Origin: an uncultured Clostridia bacterium
GTDB lineage: Bacteria; Bacillota; Clostridia; Lachnospirales; Anaerotignaceae
Length of the DNA: 64,000 nt
Assembly (NCBI GenBank): GCA_944384265.1
Contig: CALWSR010000012.1
Span: 19,438 to 83,437 of the forward strand
Reading direction: 5' to 3'
This document shows positions 16,690 to 26,033 of the stretch, one piece after another (position 1 is the first letter of the stretch; every line of letters begins with the position of its first letter). The notes beneath the pieces were generated by a model that saw only the letters and a program-made list of their open reading frames with translations, was not told the origin of the DNA and made no database searches. Made by a program: the position numbers and the translations under genes.

Positions 16690-16716
16690 TTAGAATTAGA
16701 ATTATTCTATTTCTAA
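16690..16716 (-). promoter_or_regulatory. Per/Fur-box palindrome upstream of the Fur-type gene
   Basis: A 27-bp inverted repeat: TTAGAATTAGAAT, a central T, then ATTCTATTTCTAA. It lies just upstream of the regulator start codon, as expected for an autoregulatory operator. Confidence 0.7.
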
Positions 16717-17610
16717 TATACAGCAGTTTTTTTGGTTTGTCAATACATTTTTGGAAAAATAAAGTATTTTATTGTCAAAAGCATTGTTATTGTGAAATCT
16801 GTTTTAAAAATAGATATTGAATTTGTCTATTTTTATTTGTGATACGTTCTTTTTATTTTAAAATTTATGTTTCACCAATATTTAAAAATGGCAGGCCGCT
16901 TCGTGAAATAACTTGTATGTGATGCTAACAAGGCAGTGCTTGAAATGACATTAGCATATCAAATATAGTATTTGAAGTGCATTTGTCCATGCATAAAATA
17001 GATGAAAAAATGGTAAAGTACTGCTTTGCTTCAAAAAAACAAATGTCTTTTGCCTCAAAAAGGTATTGCTTATAGGACAGCATTTGATTTTCAAAAAAGC
17101 AAAAGCAATGCCATTGCAAAAAAAAAGCATAGCCATGGTCAATGAGAATGGAGTGCTTGAAGCTATATTTATGACCGCATAAAGAAATACAATATTATAA
17201 AACATGAATTTACAATATGTTTTAAAACAGTACAAAGAAATTGATGTTGCTGTCTTTGAAAGAAGGCGGCAAAGGAAATGAGGGCTATTGCAAATGCTTC
17301 TAAATTGAGGGAGGCACTTTAAAAATCAGAGAAGAAATGTAAAGAACTGGTTTTGGCTGTAAAATCAATGCTGTATGGATTTCTATTTCATATTGAGGTA
17401 ACAGAATCTATTTTTGTAAAAGGAGTATTTTTATAGTATGATGATATTAAAATAAATGAAACAGGCCTTTTTATAACAAGAAGGCATGATAGGCCATATA
17501 TCGTTTATTTGTGTTGCTGTCCTATGTCTTTTTTGTTAGGGATAATGAGAGTGTTATTGTTTTATGTCATTTTTGCTATGCCAAGACTACGGCTATTTTT
17601 CACACATTTT
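16717..17610. other. Intergenic region, mostly featureless
   Basis: About 0.9 kb without a supported gene. The right-end half of a MITE-like repeat (copy G) lies at about 17341-17411. I see nothing else. Confidence 0.55.
17341..17411 (+). repeat. MITE-like dispersed repeat, copy G (right end)
   Basis: The segment GGTTTTGGCTGTAAAATCAA through AGGTAACAGAATC matches the right ends of copies A, C and I. The left boundary is unclear. Confidence 0.55.
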
Positions 17611-17645
17611 TATAAAAAGAAAAGCAGCGGTTTAGGCACCGCTGC
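17610..17645 (-). terminator. Rho-independent terminator of the VWA gene
   Basis: GCAGCGGT and ACCGCTGC form a perfect 8-bp stem; on the minus strand it is followed by TTTTCTTTTT. Confidence 0.85.
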
Positions 17646-17687
17646 ACTCCTTTTCATTGCTGTTTTCACAACAAAGCAAATGAAAAA

Positions 17688-19070
17688 TTATGAAATTGTA
17701 ATGTGATTTTTGCAGCATTCAAAGTCATAATCCACATAATGCGCCATGGCTCTTGCCACAAGCTGTCTTTGTCCGCACAGTGAAGTGGTATTTTCCAGTG
17801 TGCTTAAATCCTCTGGCAATATAAAACGAATACACCGTACTTCCACATCTTTGCAATGCTCATAATAATGTGCCGGCACAGTAATAAATTTGATTCCTCT
17901 TTTATATTCATTGCCATGCTCGTCCAGCTCATTGAGTGTGATGCACAAAGCAACCCGTTTTCTGGGACAAATATCTTTTAGCTTTACATCCAGCTGCAAA
18001 ATACGTCCCACAGATTCCAAAACAGTGTCCTCCATATTGTAATATACTGTATCTTCACAGCCATCCATTGCAATATTTATGGGCTTTGGACAATCCTCTG
18101 GAAATACCACAGCACCGCAATCCACTGTCACAACCGGGTCAGGAAAAACAACATGGTTTTGCTCCAAATCGCTGTATACAACAGAGGCGTTTACTTTTTT
18201 TATACCGGTGGTATCTGTGATATGCTCAACAACAAATTTCAATGCGGCACTTTGATTTGCTGTCACACCCAGCTGTGGAATGCTCCATTTTAATGTGGTG
18301 TCGCTTTCTTTTACAACAGTGCCTTCCTCTGCCAACAGAACAGACAAAATTTTGAAATCTGGATTGACTGTTTCCTCTATGACAATATTGGTTGCTCCCG
18401 GCTTGGATATATTTTGGGCCAATGTTTCAAATGCCTGCTCCAAATCTTGGTCAGTGGGGGCAATCAGCACATGGGAGGCACTGGGAGGTGTTGCCCAGTT
18501 GTCCAGTGTGGCTTCATCCACACCATCTCTGCCTACCAAGCCAATGCAGTATATGATGATGCCTGATGCTCTGGCTGCGGCAGCAACAACGTCTGGGTCT
18601 GGCCCTGCTGTGGTTTCACCATCTGTAAACATTACAATGACCTTTGCATTGGCAGATAAGGGGTCAAAAAGCTCTATAGCCTTTGTAAAGGCGTCTGCAT
18701 GGTTTGTAGAGCCGCCTGCTGTCAAATCAGAAACCGCATTTTTCAGCTGGGACACAGATGTGGTAAGCGGTGTGTCCTGTGTGGCAACATCTGAAAAGCT
18801 GACAATGGCCATGCGGCTTCCACTGCCAATTTCTCCCATGGCCGCACCGCCTGTGGCTTCTGCAATGATGTCAATAAATTTGTCTGCTCCGGATTTTAAA
18901 TTTTCTATGGGTGTGCCTGCCATACTGCCTGACCTGTCCAGCACCAGCACGATGTCTGTTGGGTTTGATACAATGTCAGGAGAAGCTGTCAAAGTCAATG
19001 TCACCTCCATTGTTCCGTCACAAGCAATTTCATTTGTGCTAATTGTTTTGTTGACTAAATTGATTCCCAT
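17688..19070 (-). CDS. VWA domain protein with Cys-rich C-terminal domain
   Basis: A 460-residue protein without signal peptide or membrane segment, so probably cytoplasmic or exported by another route. Residues about 35-230 are a von Willebrand A domain with an intact metal-ion adhesion site: DRSGS (Asp45, Ser47, Ser49), the Thr in AGGSTNHADA and the Asp in MFTDGETTAG. A beta-sandwich-like region (about 235-330) and a C-terminal part with about ten cysteines (for example CEDTVYY, CPRKRVALC, CCKNH) follow. VWA proteins of the TerY type act with TerD proteins, and a TerD gene lies 7 kb away, but no direct link is visible. It has its own GGAGGG ribosome site and terminator. Confidence 0.8.
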   Translation of the reverse strand: MGINLVNKTISTNEIACDGTMEVTLTLTASPDIVSNPTDIVLVLDRSGSMAGTPIENLKSGADKFIDIIAEATGGAAMGEIGSGSRMAIVSFSDVATQDTPLTTSVSQLKNAVSDLTAGGSTNHADAFTKAIELFDPLSANAKVIVMFTDGETTAGPDPDVVAAAARASGIIIYCIGLVGRDGVDEATLDNWATPPSASHVLIAPTDQDLEQAFETLAQNISKPGATNIVIEETVNPDFKILSVLLAEEGTVVKESDTTLKWSIPQLGVTANQSAALKFVVEHITDTTGIKKVNASVVYSDLEQNHVVFPDPVVTVDCGAVVFPEDCPKPINIAMDGCEDTVYYNMEDTVLESVGRILQLDVKLKDICPRKRVALCITLNELDEHGNEYKRGIKFITVPAHYYEHCKDVEVRCIRFILPEDLSTLENTTSLCGQRQLVARAMAHYVDYDFECCKNHITIS

Positions 19071-19800
19071 TTTGTTCCCTCCATATTTTATTTTTTGAAC
19101 AATTTGCTTGTTCTCTATATCATATGAAAAGGGAAAAAAAGTGTGACAAGCCCTTTTAAAAACACAGACATATTTTGGGATGTTTTGGCTATTGTGCCAT
19201 AGCTGTCATGGTGCAGCATGAGTTTATGGAGATAGGAAGCAATGTTTTTTAGAATTGCTGTTATGAATTTTGTGAAAGAAATAGAATGAGATGAGAAAAA
19301 GGAATTTTTGAGAGAATGTAAAGGAATGATTTGTAGAGGGGAGAACAGAAGGGGTTTGGAGGTAAAAAACGAGAAAAGGCCCTTTGCATGAGAAAAGGAC
19401 AAGGGAAGTTTTGGAAAGGGAAAGGGCCTAAAGAGGGCTTTTGAAGTGAAAAAGAATGGAAAGGCACTGGCACAAAAAGGGGGATGAAGGCGGCAAGTCT
19501 ACACAGCCAAAAAACAGCCCTGTCATTTAGCTTATAAATCTGTATGAGAAAGGAGGAAATGCTTTGGAAGCAAAAAAAATGGAAGAGCTTTTTGAATTAG
19601 AAAAGGGCAGTATGATTTTGTAAGTAAAAAACATTGGTACAAAAAGGGGAATGAGGAATTGAAACCATAGGCCTACACAGCCAAAAAAACAGCCCTATCA
19701 TTTGGCTGTATAGGATAAGGCTGTGCCAGAAAGGATATGGAAACAAAAAATAGATTGAGGCCTTTGCCAATACAAAAAAGTCAGCTAAAAAGCCATGGGA
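19071..19800. other. Purine-rich intergenic region with a diverged duplication
   Basis: No supported gene. A segment at 19460-19552 recurs in diverged form at 19628-19733; both contain CTACACAGCCAAAAAA followed by ACAGCCCT and TCATTT. The rest is G/A-rich on the plus strand. Confidence 0.55.
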
Positions 19801-19804
19801 CTGG

Positions 19805-19834
19805 CTATGCCATAAGCATACAGCTATGGCATAG
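19805..19834 (-). terminator. Inverted repeat spanning the lipoprotein stop codon
   Basis: CTATGCCATA (19805-19814) and TATGGCATAG (19825-19834) form a perfect 10-bp stem. No long T-tract follows, so termination is only probable. Confidence 0.45.
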
Positions 19835-20957
19835 TCAGATAGACTCCGTTTTCCTCCACTTTATCCACCTGCATTCCCATGAGCATTGCAAAATCATATA
19901 CGCTGACCCAATAATAATAGGTTGCGCCTGTATGGGTGTTGGATATTTCATTTTTATGAAAAATTTCCATGTTTTCACCATTTTTTAAAAATGTCAGGCC
20001 CTCCTTGCCTCTTTTTACAACATATTCCTCCTCTCCAATTTTGTAGCAGGATGTTTTTTTATTTGGTAAAATGGTGTATTCGCAATGGGGATAATAAAAT
20101 GTAATGATTTCCCTTTGCAAATAGTCCTCCACACCGCCGTTATAGTCAAGCTCCACACCAAATCCAACGGGAGTATAATATATCTGGTCCTCCACATTGT
20201 ATAAAAAGCAGATTTCATAATCCTCTGACAGATATGGCTCTTTGTTGATATAGAGATTGTTGATGTATTTTTGGGGAATGGCTTTTAAGGCTTCCTCTGA
20301 AAAGCTGACGTTATGGACATTTCCCATTTCCACATCTGATTTGAAATTCATGTATAAAAGCTGGCGTGCATTGTCCTCATCCCAATCTCCCTGCTTTTCT
20401 ATCATAATTTGCTGGGTTTGTCCATAATCGGTAAAGAGTGAAATTTGAAAAGGAAGCTGGTTTAATGAAACTTGGGGAATGTAGTCTTCTATCAGTGTGT
20501 ATATCTCTTCCATGGCATTTATGCCATTGTCTATCTCCTCCATATGGGAAACATTATTTTTGATGCGCACAAAGGAATCGGATAGCACATCTATTTCCAC
20601 ATGATATTTTTTTGCAATTTCATTTATTTCATTTGAAAAATGGGCAAAGAGCTTTTTGCAGTAATCATTGCTCTGGGAGGTGATTTTCATACTAAAAAAA
20701 AAGGCATCTCTCTGATAATTTTCATATGTAAATACAACACCGTTGTTGTCTATGGTATATTTTTTAAATTTGTACTTTTCAGAGCGTGTTCCATTTTCCA
20801 CATCTAATATCACTGCATGGGGAAGAGCTTGCTTGATATTTGCTTTGACTGCAAAGCTGCTTTGAAGCCTTCCGCAGCCCGTCAGTATTCCCATCAAAAA
20901 CAAAATGGACACAACAGCTTTTACAATATGCTCCCATGATATATTTTTGTTGTACAT
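19824..20957 (-). CDS. Putative lipoprotein with copper amine oxidase-like C-terminal domain
   Basis: A 377-residue secreted protein. The start at 20957 follows GAGGGGGG and gives a lipoprotein signal with lipobox ILTGCG (lipidated Cys28). An in-frame start upstream would add a long hydrophobic stretch without a ribosome site. The middle is not recognised. The last 55 residues (ATYYYWVSVYDFAMLMGM, then VEENGVYLTMP) resemble the substrate-independent copper amine oxidase N-terminal stalk repeat common in Clostridia surface proteins. The role is unknown, probably envelope-associated. Confidence 0.7.
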   Translation of the reverse strand: MYNKNISWEHIVKAVVSILFLMGILTGCGRLQSSFAVKANIKQALPHAVILDVENGTRSEKYKFKKYTIDNNGVVFTYENYQRDAFFFSMKITSQSNDYCKKLFAHFSNEINEIAKKYHVEIDVLSDSFVRIKNNVSHMEEIDNGINAMEEIYTLIEDYIPQVSLNQLPFQISLFTDYGQTQQIMIEKQGDWDEDNARQLLYMNFKSDVEMGNVHNVSFSEEALKAIPQKYINNLYINKEPYLSEDYEICFLYNVEDQIYYTPVGFGVELDYNGGVEDYLQREIITFYYPHCEYTILPNKKTSCYKIGEEEYVVKRGKEGLTFLKNGENMEIFHKNEISNTHTGATYYYWVSVYDFAMLMGMQVDKVEENGVYLTMP

Positions 20958-21358
20958 GGCACTGCCCCCCTCATAAAATATGGTTATATACATTATACTA
21001 ATACCATAGAGGCCCTGCAACAATGAAATGAACTGGCCAAAGAAGAAAAGAGGAAAAAGCCGCCCATAGAAAACTGCCATGAAATGAATGGAGTATGTTT
21101 CCCGGATATAGGCTCATTTTGTATATTTCTATGTCACAGGGCATTCCCGTTTTGTAAAATGGATATGAGGACAGCAATGGAGCCAATCCATTCTGGAAAC
21201 AAAATAGGGTGAAATATTTGTTTTTTACAGGCCATTACAATGTAAAAATGGTATTGCGGTGCTATGTTTGAAAATAAAATGCATTTATAGTGACAAATGT
21301 TTGTTTGCACCTTCTCCAATATATGCTTAGGAAAGAAACTGCAAACATTGCCATAATA
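20958..21358. other. Intergenic region, nothing recognised
   Basis: AT-rich, no supported gene or clear signal apart from the upstream region of the lipoprotein gene. Confidence 0.5.
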
Positions 21359-21703
21359 TCAATGCTTTGGGGAGGATTCCTCCACATCAATCCGTTCAAT
21401 TTTGAAAATCACTGGGCGGGTGCCGTCATTACAGCAGGCAATCATCATTTTTTCATCATTTGTCCAGCCATTCATAATAGAGCCGCCTTGCAGTGCGGCA
21501 TAAACATATCGGCTGATGGCGTCCCATGCCTCCCCGCAAAATTTTCCGTCCAGCATATGAAAAAAATCATTTTGCCCCACTATAAATTCCTGTCCCACCT
21601 CAAATAGAAAACAGGGGCCGGATTTGGGGTCTGCTAAATACTGCTCCTGTAAATCCTGAAAACATTCTTTGCGAAGTACTGTGATTTTGCATTTATGCTC
21701 CAT
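21359..21703 (-). CDS. TIGR04076 family protein
   Basis: A 114-residue protein with the family pattern KCKITVLRK near the N-terminus, GPCFLFEVGQEF in the middle and MIACCNDGTRPVIFKIERI near the C-terminus. The paired cysteines suggest metal or redox chemistry, but the function is not known. ATG at 21703 follows AAAAAGGAG. MITE-like copy C ends 26 bp upstream of the start. Confidence 0.8.
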   Translation of the reverse strand: MEHKCKITVLRKECFQDLQEQYLADPKSGPCFLFEVGQEFIVGQNDFFHMLDGKFCGEAWDAISRYVYAALQGGSIMNGWTNDEKMMIACCNDGTRPVIFKIERIDVEESSPKH

Positions 21704-21728
21704 AAAAACACTCCTTTTTGATTTTATG

Positions 21729-21931
21729 ATTCTGTTACTTTTATATGAAATAGAAAGCTATGAAACATTGACTTTACGGCTAAAACCCACTCCTTACATT
21801 TTTGTCAACCCAAAGCAAGGGAGTTTGCAGCAGCTTCAAGCGTTTTGTCTACTTTCTTTTCATAAAGCAATGTCAATCTCATTGTTCTATTTTTCATACC
21901 ATATCATTTTTCATATTAACCCAATACATCC
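21729..21931 (-). repeat. MITE-like dispersed repeat, copy C
   Basis: About 203 bp, very similar to copies A and B in reverse. Read on the minus strand it starts GGATGTATTGGGTTAATATG and ends ATATAAAAGTAACAGAATC. The right end faces the TIGR04076 gene. Confidence 0.75.
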
Positions 21932-22407
21932 GATTTTATATTCTGTTATTGCTTCTGTATTTTGTTATTTTTATTTTATTATAGAGAACATGGCATTACT
22001 GTTAAAAACATATATTGTGCTAAAAACCGTCAGATAATGCTTTTGCATTCTGTTGTTTTTCTATGAAAGAGAAGGTATGGCATTTACAGTAAAGATGTTT
22101 TTTGCATGACCACTTTTGCAAAGCCATTCCAATATCATTTTTGAATAAAGGACTGCAAAAATATAGCAATGCCACCATGGTTTTTTGGTTTCCATAAAGC
22201 AGTATCCATTCTAATATTCTATTTTGATTACAGTACCATATTATGGAGAAGCCCATTCTGATTTCACCATGAAGATTTTCTATCATCTGTCTATAAGCAT
22301 GACATATTTGATACTGCATCTGATTTTTATGAATGATGTATTGCTGCAATCCGCCATAGCACCATGGAGGGTATGGAAATGGGCTGTGCAGTATGGAAAA
22401 TATCTGC
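21932..22407. other. Intergenic region with a possible degenerate MITE-like copy
   Basis: Bases 22045-22255 carry weak similarity to both ends of the MITE family (ATTCTGTTGTTTTTCTATG at one end, TACCATATTATGG at the other). Nothing else is recognised. Confidence 0.35.
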
Positions 22408-22947
22408 TCATTTGACTGCTCTTCCCATTTCATAGGCTTTTTTTGGATAATCTGTTTTTTCTATATCCTCTCTGCTGTAACAGCCATAGGCCAGCAATGT
22501 GCCTGCATTTTGCCAGCCCAGATAATGCAGGGTTTCCTCATAGCTTCCCACCACGCCATTCATAATCCTTTCTTCATCGCTGGCGGCAGTGACAATCAGT
22601 ATGGCTTTTTTATTTTTGTGGCGGAGCAGGTCGTCTATGCCATGAAAGCGGTCAATGACTGTTTTGATTTGCGCCGACATCCCATGATAATAAAGAGGCG
22701 TGACAAACACCACCATATCTGCATTTTTTAATGCTTCATACAATGGGGTCATACTGTCGTGGAAAACACAGGGGTTTTTACCCATACCACATACGTCACA
22801 GCCTATACAGGGATGAACCTTTTCAAATGCGCCATGAAACAAAAAAACATTGTTTTTTCCCTCTTTTGCACCCTGCAAAAACCGCTCTGTCAGCAGTGCC
22901 GATGTGCCTTTTTTGTGAGGGCTTCCTGTAATGACAACCATATTCAT
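22408..22947 (-). CDS. Iron-sulfur flavoprotein-like NAD(P)H-dependent FMN reductase
   Basis: A 179-residue flavodoxin-fold protein. The FMN phosphate loop is visible in GSPHKKGTSALL, and VTPLYYHGMSAQIK is the usual second flavin-contact region. A compact cysteine motif, CIGCDVCGMGKNPC (CX2CX2CX6C), matches the pattern that holds a 4Fe-4S cluster in Isf-type iron-sulfur flavoproteins, which handle electrons and peroxide or oxygen in anaerobes. The start follows GGAGG. It is divergent from a Crp/Fnr-type regulator, which may control it. Confidence 0.78.
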   Translation of the reverse strand: MNMVVITGSPHKKGTSALLTERFLQGAKEGKNNVFLFHGAFEKVHPCIGCDVCGMGKNPCVFHDSMTPLYEALKNADMVVFVTPLYYHGMSAQIKTVIDRFHGIDDLLRHKNKKAILIVTAASDEERIMNGVVGSYEETLHYLGWQNAGTLLAYGCYSREDIEKTDYPKKAYEMGRAVK

Positions 22948-23154
22948 ATTTTTTTCCTCCTATTTTGATGATGCAGTGTGAAAGGGATACGCTCCCCAAT
23001 ATAGTAGTATGAAATTTAGGATTCCCTTTTTTGCATTGCATGGACCCAAGAGCCATGAAAAAAGGGCAGATTTTGTTTTACACTGCATTTTTTATTCCAT
23101 TGAAAAAAGCACTCTGCCATGATACAATCAGAATATAGATGGGAAGGTGGTACT

Positions 23155-23826
23155 ATGCTGAAGCCAAGATATTTTTTTGCAGAGGATTTTAAAGCATTTT
23201 ATGACTATTTTTTGTCACAGCCTCATTTGAAAAAGTCATTTCAAAAAGGGGATTATCTATGGAAGCCGGGACAGCCCTATGAAAAAATTCATTACATCAT
23301 TTCCGGAGCGGCAATACATTTTGCCGACCATGAAATGGGAAGGCGAAAAATCATAAGCTTTCATGGTGCAGGCACAGTTTTTCCCGGTTATCGTCAGCAT
23401 GATTATAAAATTGAGCTTTCGCTGATTACAATGGCATTGACAGATATGCGGGTGCTGGAGTTTACAAAGGAGCAGTTTCAAAATATGTTTCAATCCAACA
23501 CAATGCTGAGTGAACAGGTGGTAAACTGGTATTCTATGTATATCAACCGTTTTCTTTTTGAAACAATACATCAGGAATACAATCCATCTCTTATCAAAAT
23601 ATGCAATTTGCTCTATCTTCTTACCATCAATCAGCCCACAGGCGTTGGCTCTGTGATTGATATGACACAGGAGGAGCTGGGGGAAATATTAGGGCTGAGC
23701 CGTATACAAATTACCAGAGGACTTTCTGCACTGCGCAGGCAAAGCATTATTTCCACTGCTCGAGGAAGGGTTTCTGTCATCAATCTGTCTGCTTTGGCAG
23801 AGCTATGCTCATCAGAAGCCATTTGA
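23155..23826 (+). CDS. Crp/Fnr family transcriptional regulator
   Basis: A 223-residue regulator. An N-terminal cyclic-nucleotide-binding-type beta barrel (about 20-140, KGDYLWKPGQPYEKIHYIISG) is followed by a dimer helix and a C-terminal winged helix (MTQEELGEILGLSRIQITRGLSAL). There is no N-terminal Fe-S cysteine set, so it is not a classical Fnr. ATG at 23155 follows GGAAGGTGG; an in-frame ATG at 23119 is less likely. It probably regulates the divergent iron-sulfur flavoprotein-like gene. Confidence 0.85.
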   Translation: MLKPRYFFAEDFKAFYDYFLSQPHLKKSFQKGDYLWKPGQPYEKIHYIISGAAIHFADHEMGRRKIISFHGAGTVFPGYRQHDYKIELSLITMALTDMRVLEFTKEQFQNMFQSNTMLSEQVVNWYSMYINRFLFETIHQEYNPSLIKICNLLYLLTINQPTGVGSVIDMTQEELGEILGLSRIQITRGLSALRRQSIISTARGRVSVINLSALAELCSSEAI

Positions 23827-24167
23827 AGCTTTTTTCCATACATATTATACAGCTTTTCAATGGATGTGGTCTGTTTCAAATGATATATAATTTGTGTGAT
23901 TGAAAAAAATGCTGTGTCCCTTTGAAGCTTTGTTTGTGTTCTGAGATGAAAAATAGACCTTTGAAAAAGCTATGAAAAAAACAAAGTGTTTGAAAAAGGA
24001 AGGCTATAACGGCGTTCTTTTTTTGAAAATGACAGTTTGTGTTTGAGAGCAAAATAAAAATCTCTATCATTGGGATTTGTTTTCAATGAATATGCTTGTG
24101 TCATTTGTCTGCAACGAAAATGAAGGGACTGCCAAAGTAAATAAAATGGGGAAGTGCTTTTAAAATT

Positions 24168-24615
24168 CTCTGTTTAGCAGGCCTTTTTTTATGAAATGCT
24201 TATGTTTTTTGTATGAGAAATGTTAGTTGTAAGAAATGGTAAAATGTCCTTTTCTTTTCTGTTAAAAAAGCTTTTTAAGCAATGCTTATATTTTTAGCAT
24301 AAGAAATGGCGGTGGCAAAAAGGAAAAAAGTTTTTTAAATTCCCTGTTTAGTAGGCTTTTTTTATGAAATGCTTATGTTTTTTATATGAGAAATGTTAGT
24401 TGTAAGAAATGGTAAAATATCTTTTTCTGTTCCGTTGAAAAAGCTTTTTAAGCAATGCTTATATTTTTAGCATAAGAAATGGTGGTGGCAAAAAGAGAAA
24501 AAATTTTTTAAATTCCCTGTTTAGAAAGCTTTTTTATGAAATGCTTATGTTTTTTGTATGAGAAATGTTAGCCATAAAAAATGGTAAAATGTTTTTTTCT
24601 CATCTAGCAAGCTTT
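24168..24615 (+). repeat. Tandem repeat, unit about 172 bp, 2.6 copies
   Basis: The phrase ATGAAATGCTTATGTTTTTT starts at 24191, 24364 and 24535, with flanking sequence conserved between copies (for example AAGCTTTTTAAGCAATGC). It is non-coding in all frames. The neighbouring 23827-24167 shows no gene. Confidence 0.85.
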
Positions 24616-24651
24616 TTTCATAAAACATCAGCCTAAAAGCCACTATTGCAG

Positions 24652-24984
24652 TTATGATGCCTTTGGAAAAACCAATGTACAATTTTTCAATTCTTTTTCC
24701 GTATCCTTTTCCGAAATCAAAATTTGTGCTGACTGATACAAATCATTTTCTATAAATTTTTGTTTTTGAAACAATGCGGCAATAAAAGGCCAGCTTTCAT
24801 CTGCCGATGCTGTTTTCAGCCAAATACCCATAATAGGGGCATAGTCTTCACCTATATAGGTATATCCATTGTATTGTATGGCCCCATTAGACGCTTCTTC
24901 AATACATTTAGGGATAACATAGCACAAATCAGTATCTGGATTTTCCAGCTTTTTTGGGTCTAACAAAATGACAATGGTTTGCAT
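24652..24984 (-). CDS. Small hypothetical protein
   Basis: A 110-residue protein starting MQTIVILLDPKKLENPDTDL, with a good ribosome site (GGAGGAAAAAAT before ATG). It reads as a soluble alpha/beta protein, and I recall similar small Clostridia proteins with a KLxNPDxD motif. No functional domain is recognised. A 172-bp tandem repeat lies just downstream. Confidence 0.6.
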   Translation of the reverse strand: MQTIVILLDPKKLENPDTDLCYVIPKCIEEASNGAIQYNGYTYIGEDYAPIMGIWLKTASADESWPFIAALFQKQKFIENDLYQSAQILISEKDTEKELKNCTLVFPKAS

Positions 24985-25599
24985 ATTTTTTCCTCCATAA
25001 AAAAATGAAATTTTAATCTGTTGTTTTGTTTTTTCATATTAATGGCAAAATCAGCAATGATGCCTATAAAAAATGCGAAAGCATAATACAGTTTTTTGCC
25101 GCTGTCATTGTATTATGTACCATACCATTGGAAGCCGTCTATGGATATTTTGCTACTATGTCATATTACCAAAATTGTTTTGAACAGATTTTATGTGAAA
25201 TCTCCTTCAGTATGTTTGAATCAAAATAGAAGTATTTTATGAAAAAAAGGGGGTATCATAATAAAGAAAAAACAGCTTTATTTCACTGCAACACAATTTC
25301 TGTCCATATAAAATCCGGCCATTTATATGCAAAAAGCAACACATGGCTTTACATATGTGATTGATAGGGACAGCGCAGCAGCAAAAGGAAAATGCCGTTA
25401 TGGCCCCATCCAAAATGTGCTTATATCCCTTTCTATATTTTTCTAAATACAAAATAAAAAGCCGTCACGCAGCTTGGCAACCATGCTGCCCACAGCCAAA
25501 AAGGGGCTGCAAAAAAATATGCTACACTCCATATACGCACAGACAAAAACAAAACCATGGGAACAAAAAAACGACCCTGCCCATATTTGAAGGGCAAAA
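24985..25599. other. Intergenic region, nothing firm
   Basis: Open stretches exist (for example 25026-25229) but lack ribosome sites and clear coding character. No other signal is seen. Confidence 0.45.
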
Positions 25600-25618
25600 G
25601 GGGAGAGCAGCTCTCCCC
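25590..25618 (-). terminator. Probable terminator after cheY
   Basis: GGGGAGAG and CTCTCCCC form a perfect 8-bp stem with a 3-base loop, followed on the minus strand by TTTTGCCC. Confidence 0.6.
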
Positions 25619-25639
25619 TGGGGACGATGCATAACAATG

Positions 25640-26002
25640 TCAGCCCAACATTTTATCAAAGGCCTTTATCAATTCCTCTTTATCAAATGGTTTAAATATA
25701 AAATTGGTGATGCCAAGCTTGGCCGCTTCATCTACCGTATCATCATAAGCCAAAGAGCTGACAATAATGATTTTGGCATCCTTCCATTTTCCTAAAATCA
25801 GCTTTGATGTTTCAAGACCGGTCAGACCGGGCAGTATGATATCCATTGTTACGATATCCGGCATAAGCTCTGCATACATTTTAAAAGCCTCCTGGCCGTT
25901 TTTGGCATGGCCTACGGCTTCATAATCTGTGCCTGAAAGCATATGTTTAATTTCCTTGTAAGTAAATATTGAATCATCCACTATTAATACTTTTTTGCTC
26001 AT
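25640..26002 (-). CDS. cheY: CheY-like single-domain response regulator
   Basis: A 120-residue receiver domain with the acidic pair DD at residues 9-10, phosphoacceptor Asp in TMDIILPG, the Ser in IIVSSLAYDD and Lys in FKPFDK. ATG at 26002 follows GGAGGC; longer in-frame starts would run into the upstream cheX-like gene. The downstream stem at 25600 probably terminates it. It forms a two-gene unit with the cheX-like phosphatase (31 bp apart), so it is likely the phosphorylated switch of a chemotaxis or related signal path. Confidence 0.88.
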   Translation of the reverse strand: MSKKVLIVDDSIFTYKEIKHMLSGTDYEAVGHAKNGQEAFKMYAELMPDIVTMDIILPGLTGLETSKLILGKWKDAKIIIVSSLAYDDTVDEAAKLGITNFIFKPFDKEELIKAFDKMLG

Positions 26003-26033
26003 ATTTGCCTCCATGATATTATATTTGAATTTT

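Noticed and set aside
25026..25452. Two short open frames in the 25-kb gap
   Set aside because: No ribosome sites, no recognisable motifs and hydrophobic/Cys-biased composition typical of AT-rich non-coding DNA.
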